Source: Leptospira ognonensis (GTDB taxonomy: Bacteria; Spirochaetota; Leptospiria; Leptospirales; Leptospiraceae). Taken from it: a DNA stretch of 7,006 nt. This document shows, in pieces, positions 1 through 5,149 of the stretch (its first letter is position 1; each line of letters starts with the position of its first letter). The position numbers and the translations under genes are program-made. Below the pieces are notes generated by a model that worked only from the letters and a program-made list of their open reading frames with translations, was not told the origin of the DNA and ran no database searches. The stretch lies in NCBI RefSeq assembly GCF_004770745.1, contig NZ_RQGD01000016.1:1-7006 (forward strand), given 5' to 3'.

Positions 1-1
1 G

Positions 2-165
2 CGCATAACAGCGACTTAACGCTACGCTTCGGGACAAGCCCTCGCTCGGCCTACGGCAAATTCCCCTTCTGGCATTCGCCTTGCATTCGCAAGCTACATG
101 CCAGTCCCTAACGTCCCGTTGGGACTCAGGGGCGGGGAACTTCGGTAATTCTTGTTTGTTATGCG
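2..165 (+). repeat. attC-like recombination site 1 (divergent type)
   Basis: The outer boxes CGCATAAC (2-9) and GTTATGCG (158-165) are perfect inverted complements. Inside them lie a 3-nt spacer (10-12) and a 6-nt spacer (152-157), then inner boxes GACTTAACG (13-21) and CGGTAATTC (143-151), which pair at 7 of 9 positions. The centre folds into nested hairpins: CCCCT 63-67 with AGGGG 128-132, TGGCAT 70-75 with ATGCCA 98-103, CTTGC 80-84 with GCAAG 89-93, and GTCCC 104-108 with GGGAC 121-125. The part up to about 58 resembles the other sites, but the rest is a different sequence with the same overall fold. This matches integron attC geometry. The outer boxes differ from the usual RYYYAAC/GTTRRRY consensus at one position each. 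No clear bulged base is seen here, unlike the other sites. It probably closes a cassette lying left of the window. Confidence 0.7.
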
Positions 166-233
166 AAATGTTTGCAAAACTTAAATTAAAATTAATATTA
201 GATTAGAAAAAATAGAAATATATACTTTGAAAT

Positions 234-252
234 ATACGAAGGCAAATCGTAT
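234..252. promoter_or_regulatory. Candidate VapB operator (inverted repeat)
   Basis: A perfect 6-bp inverted repeat, ATACGA (234-239) and TCGTAT (247-252) with a 7-nt spacer, ends 10 nt before the preferred vapB start codon. A further TCGTAT half-site lies at 259-264. VapB-type antitoxins are known to repress their own operon by binding inverted repeats near the start. A plausible upstream promoter is TTGCAA (172-177) with an AT-rich -10 region around 193-200. Function is inferred, and the repeat could be chance in AT-rich DNA. Confidence 0.35.
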
Positions 253-262
253 CATTGATCGT

Positions 263-478
263 ATGAAAGTAACTGCGATACTACCTGATGAATTGGTGCT
301 CGAAATTCAAAAATATACAGATGGAAAAAACATTACTGATTCTCTTCAAAAAGCCTTATCTGAATGGTTAAAACTAGCAAAAGTTAAAAAGCTCAATGAA
401 AAATTGGAAAAACTACCTTTACAGTTTGCGGATGGCTATTCAGCTGAGAAAGTTAGAAAAATTAAAAGAACCAGATGA
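263..478 (+). CDS. vapB: VapB-family antitoxin
   Basis: A 71-residue protein starting MKVTAILPDELVLEI, followed by a helical stretch (KNITDSLQKALSEWL). This matches the short VapB antitoxins that use an N-terminal ribbon-helix-helix fold to bind operator DNA and a C-terminal tail to neutralise a PIN-domain toxin. The ATG at 263 is chosen because VapB proteins usually begin at this point. A TTG at 227 would add 12 residues, and neither start has a strong ribosome-binding site. The stop overlaps the vapC start by 4 bp (ATGA, 475-478), the usual coupling in this operon type. An inverted repeat just upstream may serve autoregulation. The antitoxin reads intact although its toxin partner is broken, so it may now be free or act on related toxins elsewhere in the genome. 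That last point is inference. Confidence 0.85.
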   Translation: MKVTAILPDELVLEIQKYTDGKNITDSLQKALSEWLKLAKVKKLNEKLEKLPLQFADGYSAEKVRKIKRTR

Positions 479-852
479 TTTTAGTTGATACATCAATTTG
501 GATTGAATTCTTCCGAGGAAATGAACCCTATTTTAAAAAATTAAAAGAGTTGATAGAATCATCTGATATCTTAGCTCATGAAGTTGTCTTTGGTGAACTA
601 TTACAGGGTTGCAAAAATAAGTCTGAATTAAATTTCATTTTATAATATTGGGAAAGTTTAAGCAACATTGTTTCAAATGGATCCCTCATTCTAGCAGGGA
701 AACTTTCATTAGAAGACAAACATTTAGATAAAGGTATTGGAATCATTGATTCAATTTTAATCAATGAAACGAGACAGAAAAACTTACGAATTTGGACGTT
801 GGATAAGAAAATATTAAAATTACTTGAACCTAAATACGTCTTCGTAAAATAG
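475..852 (+). pseudogene. vapC: VapC-like PIN-domain toxin broken by an in-frame stop
   Basis: The reading frame starts MILVDTSIWIEFF and is clearly a PIN-domain RNase of the VapC family, which cleaves RNA with Mg2+ held by conserved acidic residues. D5 and E41 are present. Codon 57 is TAA (643-645), which ends the product at 56 residues. The same frame then continues with good PIN sequence to a TAG at 850-852: YWESL, LAGKLSLEDKHLDKGIG, IIDSILINETR, IWTLDKKILKL. The missing part carries the other acidic residues (about D92 and D110 in full-length numbering), so the truncated product should be inactive. The full frame of 125 codons is normal for VapC. No in-frame ATG or GTG follows the stop closely, so a restart is unlikely. 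A single substitution, for example from GAA or CAA, would explain the stop. A sequencing error cannot be excluded. Confidence 0.85.
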
Positions 853-860
853 CCAATACT

Positions 861-923
861 CCGCATGACTGCGGTTGACACGCTCAGCTACGGACAACGT
901 CGTATAGCCTAGTTCATTAAACG
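861..923 (+). repeat. attC-like site 2 (short, outer boxes decayed)
   Basis: This compact version lies 8 bp after the vapC stop. The outer boxes have drifted to CGCATGAC (862-869) and ATTAAACG (916-923). The 3-nt spacer TGC and 6-nt spacer TAGTTC are kept. The inner box GGTTGACACG (873-882) pairs with CGTATAGCC (901-909), leaving G877 unpaired, the same bulge position as in the longer sites. The large hairpin region is missing, and only the CAGCTACGGACAACG segment (885-899) remains between the arms. The altered 3' core (ATTAAAC instead of GTTATGC) suggests a weak or dead recombination site. It separates the toxin-antitoxin unit from the lipoprotein unit. Confidence 0.7.
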
Positions 924-957
924 AAATTACCAAAAAAAATAAGAAAAGGAAATAAAC

Positions 958-1557
958 TTGAAACTAAAAAATTTATTCACAATTTTATTGTTAGGATTTT
1001 CGTTCCTAAAATGCGGAGATGTAACTATAAAACAAAATGTTAAAACAAACTATTCTAAGTCAAATTCTGCAATCAAAGACTTACCCATTTTTATCGGCGA
1101 ATCCAATGATCATCCAGACTCATTTCCGGATGGATTATTTATTGATGGAATTTTTAAAAGTCAATTAGGTATTGAATTAGGTTACATTTATTTAGATCCA
1201 AAAGGGCCCGATCTTATTAAATCCGTTATTACAAATGAACTACAAAATGCCGGGTTTCTTATTCTCAATTCTAAAAACCCTAAGTATCCTGAGATTAGAT
1301 TAGTTGTTAATCAAATTTTTCTGGAAACTGAACCAGGAATATTCGCAATTGGAAATGTATCTGTGATAGATGTAAATATCACTATTTCCAATTCTAAAAA
1401 ATCTTTCTCTCGAAGGTTTAAATCTATAGATGAACTGAATATGCCTTTTTTTAATAACCCAAGCTTTTTGCATGCTTCACTAATTTATAATTTAGAAAAA
1501 TTCATTCTAAAAGTTATTCCAGAAATCTCAGATATTTATTTAAAGGAATTCAAATGA
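958..1557 (+). CDS. Putative lipoprotein, 199 aa
   Basis: The start is TTG at 958, with a well-placed ribosome-binding site AAAAGGA (944-950). The N-terminus is a typical lipoprotein signal: Lys-rich MKLKN, a hydrophobic run TILLLGFSF, then LKC with Cys19 as the likely lipidated residue. Lys just before the Cys is unusual, so lipidation is probable, not certain. The mature part reads like a small alpha/beta envelope lipoprotein. A helix (about residues 77-90, LIKSVITNELQNAGF) precedes alternating strands (EIRLVVNQIFLE, ISVI-like strands about 122-145, SRRF), and a long helix closes the protein. This order recalls YajG-type and similar outer-membrane auxiliary lipoproteins, but I see no diagnostic motif and give no function. 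The gene starts only 34 bp after the preceding attC-like site. Its stop overlaps by 4 bp the start of a second, very small lipoprotein, so the two are probably translated together. Confidence 0.75.
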   Translation: MKLKNLFTILLLGFSFLKCGDVTIKQNVKTNYSKSNSAIKDLPIFIGESNDHPDSFPDGLFIDGIFKSQLGIELGYIYLDPKGPDLIKSVITNELQNAGFLILNSKNPKYPEIRLVVNQIFLETEPGIFAIGNVSVIDVNITISNSKKSFSRRFKSIDELNMPFFNNPSFLHASLIYNLEKFILKVIPEISDIYLKEFK

Positions 1558-1673
1558 AAATAATTGTTATAATCTTAATTTTACTAACTTCTTTCACAAG
1601 TTGTCTTTACAATCTTAAAAAGATTGATAAAAAAGATTACTCGGATCAGAAATGGCAAAAAAATCAGCAATAA
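1554..1673 (+). CDS. Small putative lipoprotein, 39 aa
   Basis: A short frame starts at an ATG overlapping the upstream stop (ATGA, 1554-1557), an arrangement typical of translational coupling. AAAGGAATTCAA (1542-1553) supplies a ribosome-binding site. The product begins MKIIVIILILLTSFTSC: one Lys, a strongly hydrophobic run, and a lipobox-like SFTSC with Cys17. That leaves a mature peptide of only 23 residues, rich in Lys, Asp and Gln. The size resembles entericidin-like or other bacterial micro-lipoproteins, but I recognise no family. It ends 12 bp before the next attC-like site and belongs to the same cassette as the larger lipoprotein. The signal sequence, overlap and RBS make it likely real despite its length. 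Confidence 0.65.
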   Translation: MKIIVIILILLTSFTSCLYNLKKIDKKDYSDQKWQKNQQ

Positions 1674-1685
1674 AATTGGTAACTT

Positions 1686-1796
1686 CGCATAACTGCGGCT
1701 GACACGCTTCTTGCTCTGCAAGAAGTCGCGCTGACGCTAACGCCTTCTCCGAAGGCTCAGCTACGGACAACGTCGTTAATGCTAGTTCGTTATGCG
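1686..1796 (+). repeat. attC-like site 3
   Basis: The outer boxes CGCATAAC (1686-1693) and GTTATGCG (1789-1796) are perfect inverted complements, with spacers TGC and TAGTTC. The 5' inner box GGCTGACACG (1697-1706) is intact. The 3' inner box has changed (around 1774-1782) and pairs poorly. Two hairpins sit inside: TTCTTGC 1708-1714 with GCAAGAA 1718-1724 (3-nt loop), and GCCTTC 1742-1747 with GAAGGC 1751-1756. The segment CAGCTACGGACAACG (1758-1772) is shared with the other sites. The block equivalent to about 4983-5030 of the longest site is missing, which explains the shorter length. It closes the lipoprotein cassette. Confidence 0.75.
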
Positions 1797-1809
1797 TAAT
1801 GACCTAAAT

Positions 1810-1866
1810 GTATGACTCAGGACATGGGTAACAGTTTTGTAGCAAGACATAGGTAACACTTTCTGG
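1810..1866 (+). repeat. Left terminal inverted repeat of the IS
   Basis: It starts GTATGACTCAGG and contains ATGGGTAACAG (1824-1834) and ATAGGTAACAC (1849-1859), two related boxes expected to bind transposase. It pairs with the right end at 3103-3160, with one 1-base gap and roughly a quarter of positions mismatched. Confidence 0.7.
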
Positions 1867-1931
1867 TTTCTCATCCCATAGAACACCTTTTTAGGAGGAC
1901 TATGGGGATGCCTTAGAAGGAGAATCAGGTC

Positions 1932-3134
1932 GTGGATTTAAGATTAGATTTCGTTATGGCGAGCTTTGAGAAAGGCGTCAATTTCTCTCAGCTCTGTGCA
2001 AAATACGGCATATCTACCAAGTGTGGATACAAATGGAAAGAAAGGTTTTTAAGCGAGGGAAAGGCAGGTCTTCTAGATAAGAAGAGAACTCCCAAGAACT
2101 CGCCTAAGAAAATTCCGGAAGATGTTGTTCTTGAGCTCATTAAGCTCAGGAACAAAAAGAAGTTTTGGGGATCGAAGAAGATTCTCGAACTTTACAAGAG
2201 AAAGTTTTCGGATGTAAAACCTCCAGACAAATCAACACTTGATCGTATCTTCAAAAAAGCAGGGCTTACTTTACCTAAGAAGAGAAAGAGAGTAAAACAT
2301 TTTGGAGAAAGGATTTCTCTACCAGAAAAGTCTACTCAACCTAACCACATTTGGACTGTAGACTTCAAAGGATGGTGGTATACCGCTGATTCTGAGAAAG
2401 TGAATCCTCTCACGATCAGAGACGATTATTCCAAATACATTCTCTCTATCAAGACTCTTTCCGAAGGGGACATTCCCTCCGTTAAAGCCGAATTCATTAG
2501 GTTATTTAAGATCTACGGGCTTCCTGAGATCATACGGTCCGACAATGGACCTCCTTTTGCTTCTATGCAATCTTTACTTGGACTCACGAAGCTTTCTGTT
2601 TGGTGGCTCTCGCTAGGTATTAAGCTCGATCGAATTGAACTGGGGAAACCTTACCAGAATGGTGCTCATGAAAGAATGCACAAAGATATGGCTCGAGAAC
2701 TACAACATGAGATCGTGGGGAACATCACTCTCTTCCAAAAACTATTCGATAAATGGACAATCGAATTTAACAGAGAGAGACCGCATGAGTCTCTTAACAT
2801 GAAAACGCCGGAACAAATCTATGTGAAGTCAGAAAGACTTTTTGATCCTAATGCTGATCTCTTACTCACTTATCCATTTGGATTCAAACAGAGACATGTA
2901 AATGACAGAGGTTACATCAATTGGCTTGGTCATCTCATCTTGATCGGTAATCCGTTCAATGGGTTCAATGTTGGTATTAAAAAAGAGGGAGATACATACT
3001 CCATCTGGTTTGCTAATAATAAATTAGGTGTTATAGACAATGATTTCTTCTTGCTTATTTCTGACCTAGATTCATACAAAGATCATAAACCAAGAAAGCT
3101 TACCAAAAAGCGTTACCCTTCTCTTGCCGCATAA
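1932..3134 (+). CDS. IS481-family-like DDE transposase
   Basis: This 400-residue protein catalyses cut and strand transfer of the surrounding element. An N-terminal helix-turn-helix (about residues 12-48, FSQLCAKYGISTKCGYKWKERF) is followed by a basic linker (about 113-123), an rve/RNase H-like integrase core (about 138-297) and a C-terminal domain. The catalytic residues are D144 (HIWTVDFKGWW), D204 (IIRSDNGPPFAS) and E247 (YQNGAHERMH). The SDNGPPFAS and NG-HERMH signatures are typical of IS481-type transposases. The GTG start at 1932 is chosen because AAGGAG (1917-1922) lies just upstream. An ATG at codon 9 is an alternative. The frame is uninterrupted. The last codons (KKRYPSLAA) lie inside the right terminal repeat, so the element is tightly packed. 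Family assignment is firm at the level of DDE/IS481-like and uncertain at subgroup level. Confidence 0.92.
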   Translation: MDLRLDFVMASFEKGVNFSQLCAKYGISTKCGYKWKERFLSEGKAGLLDKKRTPKNSPKKIPEDVVLELIKLRNKKKFWGSKKILELYKRKFSDVKPPDKSTLDRIFKKAGLTLPKKRKRVKHFGERISLPEKSTQPNHIWTVDFKGWWYTADSEKVNPLTIRDDYSKYILSIKTLSEGDIPSVKAEFIRLFKIYGLPEIIRSDNGPPFASMQSLLGLTKLSVWWLSLGIKLDRIELGKPYQNGAHERMHKDMARELQHEIVGNITLFQKLFDKWTIEFNRERPHESLNMKTPEQIYVKSERLFDPNADLLLTYPFGFKQRHVNDRGYINWLGHLILIGNPFNGFNVGIKKEGDTYSIWFANNKLGVIDNDFFLLISDLDSYKDHKPRKLTKKRYPSLAA

Positions 3135-3160
3135 CGGTTACCTATCTCTTGAAGTCATAC
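3103..3160 (-). repeat. Right terminal inverted repeat of the IS
   Basis: Read on the minus strand it begins GTATGACTTCAAGAG and carries ATAGGTAACCG and AAGGGTAACGC, matching the two boxes of the left end. It overlaps the last 32 bases of the transposase gene. Confidence 0.7.
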
Positions 3161-3318
3161 CGATTTTTTTTATAGATAAGTCAATACACGGAATGAAACA
3201 AAATCCATTCTTGCGATAAATAATCATAACTGTCCAATAAAAAGATCCGTTTTCCGAGAAGATAAATGTTAAATATTTAAATTGATTATTATTTTTACTT
3301 TTAAAAGAATTGATAACT

Positions 3319-3681
3319 ATGAGTAAACATATTAACGGTATCGGTGGATTTTTCTTCCGTGCGGAAAATCCTGAAAACTTAAAGAGCTGGTATATAGAGA
3401 CCTTAGGCATAGATATTCAGAATATGGTCTGGCAGCAAGAGTCAGGACCAACTGTATTTGAACCATTTTCAAAAAATACAGACTATTTCTCCAAAGATAA
3501 AATGTGGATGATTAATTTTCGCGTTTCAAATCTAAAATCATTCATAGAAGAATTAAAAAAAAATGGTGTAGAAGTGGAAGAAAGAGAAGAATGGAACTCT
3601 ATGCCAGAAATAGGAATTTTTGCAAGAGTACACGATCCAGAGGGAAATGCAATTGAACTCTGGGAACCAGCAGAGAAATAA
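3319..3681 (+). CDS. VOC-family (glyoxalase/bleomycin-resistance fold) protein
   Basis: A 120-residue protein, the normal length for a single-chain VOC protein with two beta-alpha-beta-beta-beta modules. Module one starts INGIGGFFFRAENPENLKSWYIETLGI, and module two starts MWMINFRVSNLKSFIEELKKNGV. It ends with the common signature HDPEGNAIELWEP (residues 105-117), where E113 lies where VOC enzymes carry a metal ligand. VOC proteins cover glyoxalases, dioxygenases, epimerases and drug-binding proteins, and the sequence does not tell which applies. It resembles the many uncharacterised small VOC proteins of Leptospira. The ATG at 3319 is preferred over a TTG at 3310, and AAAAGAA (3303-3309) is a modest ribosome-binding site. 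It lies downstream of the IS, 158 bp from its end. That gap is AT-rich and may hold the promoter or the disrupted leader of this cassette. Confidence 0.82.
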   Translation: MSKHINGIGGFFFRAENPENLKSWYIETLGIDIQNMVWQQESGPTVFEPFSKNTDYFSKDKMWMINFRVSNLKSFIEELKKNGVEVEEREEWNSMPEIGIFARVHDPEGNAIELWEPAEK

Positions 3682-3881
3682 ATTATCTGTGAAATATAAG
3701 AATAATTAATTTTAAACTTTAAGTGAATTTTCTTAATAATAAGTTAATATTATTAAATAATTTTTCGTTTATTTAATATTTATATACATTATTCTTTATT
3801 TATGTTCAAATAAATTATGTTAATCCAGTTTCTGTCTTATTTTGAATTTTAAAAAAATTTAAAGTTGGTAAAATTTGATCC
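3682..3881. other. AT-rich non-coding stretch
   Basis: About 200 bases of strongly AT-rich DNA follow the VOC gene, with runs such as TTAATATTATTAAATAA. I see no gene, no clear terminator hairpin with a T-run, and no recognised repeat. Confidence 0.5.
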
Positions 3882-3926
3882 GCGCATAATTGGGACTGAT
3901 AAACTCCGCTCAGAACTGTCGCCCTT
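3882..3926 (+). repeat. Decayed left half of an attC-like site
   Basis: Aligned without gaps to the start of the minus-strand site at 5960-6124, this stretch matches at 35 of 45 positions. It begins GCGCATAAT (intact sites have GCGCATAAC) and ends with CAGAACTGTCGCCCTT, where the intact site has CGGGACTGTCGCCCTC. No right half (inner box, TAGTTC, GTTATGCG) follows, so it can no longer fold or recombine. It sits where the site closing the VOC cassette should be. Confidence 0.6.
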
Positions 3927-3950
3927 CAAATTCCCTAAAATTATAATTTC

Positions 3951-4045
3951 GCGACTTTGGTTTGATAATCACATAAATATTGAGTGAACCGAAAACGGAT
4001 CTAAATAATAAACCTTTCCGGCGATTTTGGTTTATAGTAACATAA
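3951..4045 (+). repeat. Pair of imperfect direct repeats
   Basis: GCGACTTTGGTTTGATAATC (3951-3970), continuing ACATAA, recurs as GCGATTTTGGTTTATAGTA (4021-4039), continuing ACATAA, 70 bp later. A 7-bp inverted repeat, ATAAACC 4008-4014 with GGTTTAT 4029-4035, overlaps the second copy. The origin is unknown. It could be a small regulatory region or debris of a lost cassette. Confidence 0.4.
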
Positions 4046-4141
4046 TGTTAGTTATAAACCTAGATACAAATAAATCTTAATTAATAAAGATAGTTTTTAC
4101 CTGACGCAGATAGACTTTTCATATTTCCTTCAGGGTTCTAT

Positions 4142-4279
4142 ATGAGATCGCAAGGTTGGAGATTATTTCAACGATCTAGGCTATCCGTTCGGAAAGGTCA
4201 ACCAAAGCCTGAGTTTAACCGCGAAATCAAAAGAAAACTAGATTTGTTTTTAAGAAATACTAATTTAATTTACAGATAG
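4142..4279 (+). CDS. Possible short ORF, 45 aa, or gene debris
   Basis: An ATG-to-TAG frame encodes a basic 45-residue peptide (MRSQGWRLFQRSRLSVRKGQ and onward, Arg/Lys-rich). It has no match I recognise and no good ribosome-binding site. The region is less AT-rich than its surroundings. A neighbouring frame also reads protein-like for about 30 codons (GDYFNDLGYPFGKVNQSLSL, then a stop near 4239). This fits the remains of an older gene as well as a real small gene. Confidence 0.2.
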   Translation: MRSQGWRLFQRSRLSVRKGQPKPEFNREIKRKLDLFLRNTNLIYR

Positions 4280-4304
4280 ATAATTAAAATAAACCAATAG
4301 TTCA

Positions 4305-4949
4305 ATGGACGATTTTGTAGAAACATACAATACTTGGAATGAAATAGCCGAAATATACGAACAGAAGTTTATGAATTTTCCTCTTTATAATGAAACCTAT
4401 GATTTTTTCTGCAAGGAATTAACGCCCCATGCAAATGTTCTGGAAATAGGATGCGGTCCGGGAAATATAACAAATTACATTTGGAATAAAAGAAACGATC
4501 TGCAGATTGAGGGAACTGATATTGCGCCATCGATGATTGATTTAGCAAAAAAAAACAATCCCTCCTGCAAGTTTACTGTGTCGGATATAAGGAACTATAA
4601 TTCCTTATCAAATAATTATAGAGGGATTATCGCTGGTTTTTGTTTACCTTACTTATCCATTAGAGAAATCACTAACCTGATTCCGAAACTAAACCAATCA
4701 TTAGAACCAAATGGAATTCTCTATCTAAGCTTTGTTGAGGGGGATCCAATTAATTCTGGCATAAAAAAAGGAAAAGATAATAGAATACTCTTCTTTTTCT
4801 ATCATAACATGGAGGAAATTTCCAATCTTCTCGTCGCAAACAACTTTAGAATTGAGAAACTTTATCAATTGGATTATAAAAATAATGATAACAGAATTGA
4901 TAAGCATATTGTAATTATTTCCAAAAAATTAAAATCAATCAAAACTTGA
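4305..4949 (+). CDS. Class I SAM-dependent methyltransferase
   Basis: A 214-residue cytosolic Rossmann-fold methyltransferase. Motif I is VLEIGCGPGNIT (residues 45-56), which binds the methionine part of SAM. D72 in GTDIAPSMIDLA is the acidic residue expected to hold the ribose. SDIRNY (93-98, with D94) is the usual adenine-contact loop, and IAGFCLPYLS is the motif IV region. A helix before motif I (about residues 5-40, starting ETYNTWNEIAEIYEQKF) is common in small-molecule methyltransferases of the Methyltransf_11/25 type. The substrate cannot be read from the sequence. The ATG at 4305 has no convincing Shine-Dalgarno sequence. The gene ends 8 bp before an attC-like site and points in the same direction, as expected for the gene of that cassette. 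The cassette start is unclear because the upstream site is decayed. Confidence 0.88.
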   Translation: MDDFVETYNTWNEIAEIYEQKFMNFPLYNETYDFFCKELTPHANVLEIGCGPGNITNYIWNKRNDLQIEGTDIAPSMIDLAKKNNPSCKFTVSDIRNYNSLSNNYRGIIAGFCLPYLSIREITNLIPKLNQSLEPNGILYLSFVEGDPINSGIKKGKDNRILFFFYHNMEEISNLLVANNFRIEKLYQLDYKNNDNRIDKHIVIISKKLKSIKT

Positions 4950-4957
4950 AAAAGCTT

Positions 4958-5124
4958 CGCATAACTGCGGCTGACACGCTACGCTCGGGACTTGCGCCCT
5001 CGCTCGGCCTAAAGGCACATTGTCCTCCGTCACGTTTCTTGCTTGGCAAGAAGGCGTGCCGACGCTAACGCCTACTCCGTAGGCTCAGCTACGGACAACG
5101 TCGTGTAGCCTAGTTCGTTATACG
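4958..5124 (+). repeat. attC-like site 4 (long, well preserved)
   Basis: The outer boxes CGCATAAC (4958-4965) and GTTATACG (5117-5124) pair with one mismatch. The spacers are TGC (4966-4968) and TAGTTC (5111-5116). The inner box GGCTGACACG (4969-4978) pairs along 9 bp with CGTGTAGCC (5102-5110), leaving G4973 bulged. TTGTCC (5020-5025) can pair with GGACAA (5093-5098). Two hairpins lie between: TTCTTGC 5036-5042 with GCAAGAA 5046-5052, and GCCTAC 5070-5075 with GTAGGC 5079-5084. In integron attC sites the extrahelical bases lie on this same 5' arm. The site closes the methyltransferase cassette. Confidence 0.8.
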
Positions 5125-5149
5125 AAGTTTGAGGTTTTTTCGATTCTAA

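Larger units (their letters stand above)
1810..3160 (+). mobile_element. IS481-family-like insertion sequence
   Basis: A single transposase gene is bounded by imperfect inverted repeats of about 57 bp at 1810-1866 and 3103-3160. The outermost 8 bp (GTATGACT) are identical, and about three quarters of the following 49 positions match. Each end carries two copies of a GGTAAC-containing box about 30 bp apart, probably the transposase binding sites. The element begins 13 bp after the right outer box of attC-like site 3, so it landed at the head of the next cassette. I see no target-site duplication, and the exact ends could differ by a few bases. The transposase is intact, so the element may be active. 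Its G+C content is visibly higher than that of the cassette genes around it. Confidence 0.8.

Noticed and set aside
875..880. TTGACA within site 2 as a -35 promoter element
   Set aside because: No -10 box occurs at 16-18 nt, and other sites have CTGACA here, so the match is explained by the conserved inner box.
576..881. Minus-strand open frame of 101 codons opposite vapC
   Set aside because: It is the antisense of the broken vapC, whose plus frame carries clear PIN-domain residues. No start signal is visible.
3129..3135. GCATAAC near the right end of the IS
   Set aside because: It matches the outer box by chance. No spacer, inner box or partner GTTATGC follows, and it lies inside the IS terminal repeat and transposase stop.
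3138..3410. Minus-strand open frame over the IS end and VOC start
   Set aside because: It lies antisense to the VOC gene and crosses the IS boundary, so it has no consistent origin.
4725..4907. Minus-strand open frame inside the methyltransferase gene
   Set aside because: It is the shadow of a well-supported gene, AT-rich and without motifs.
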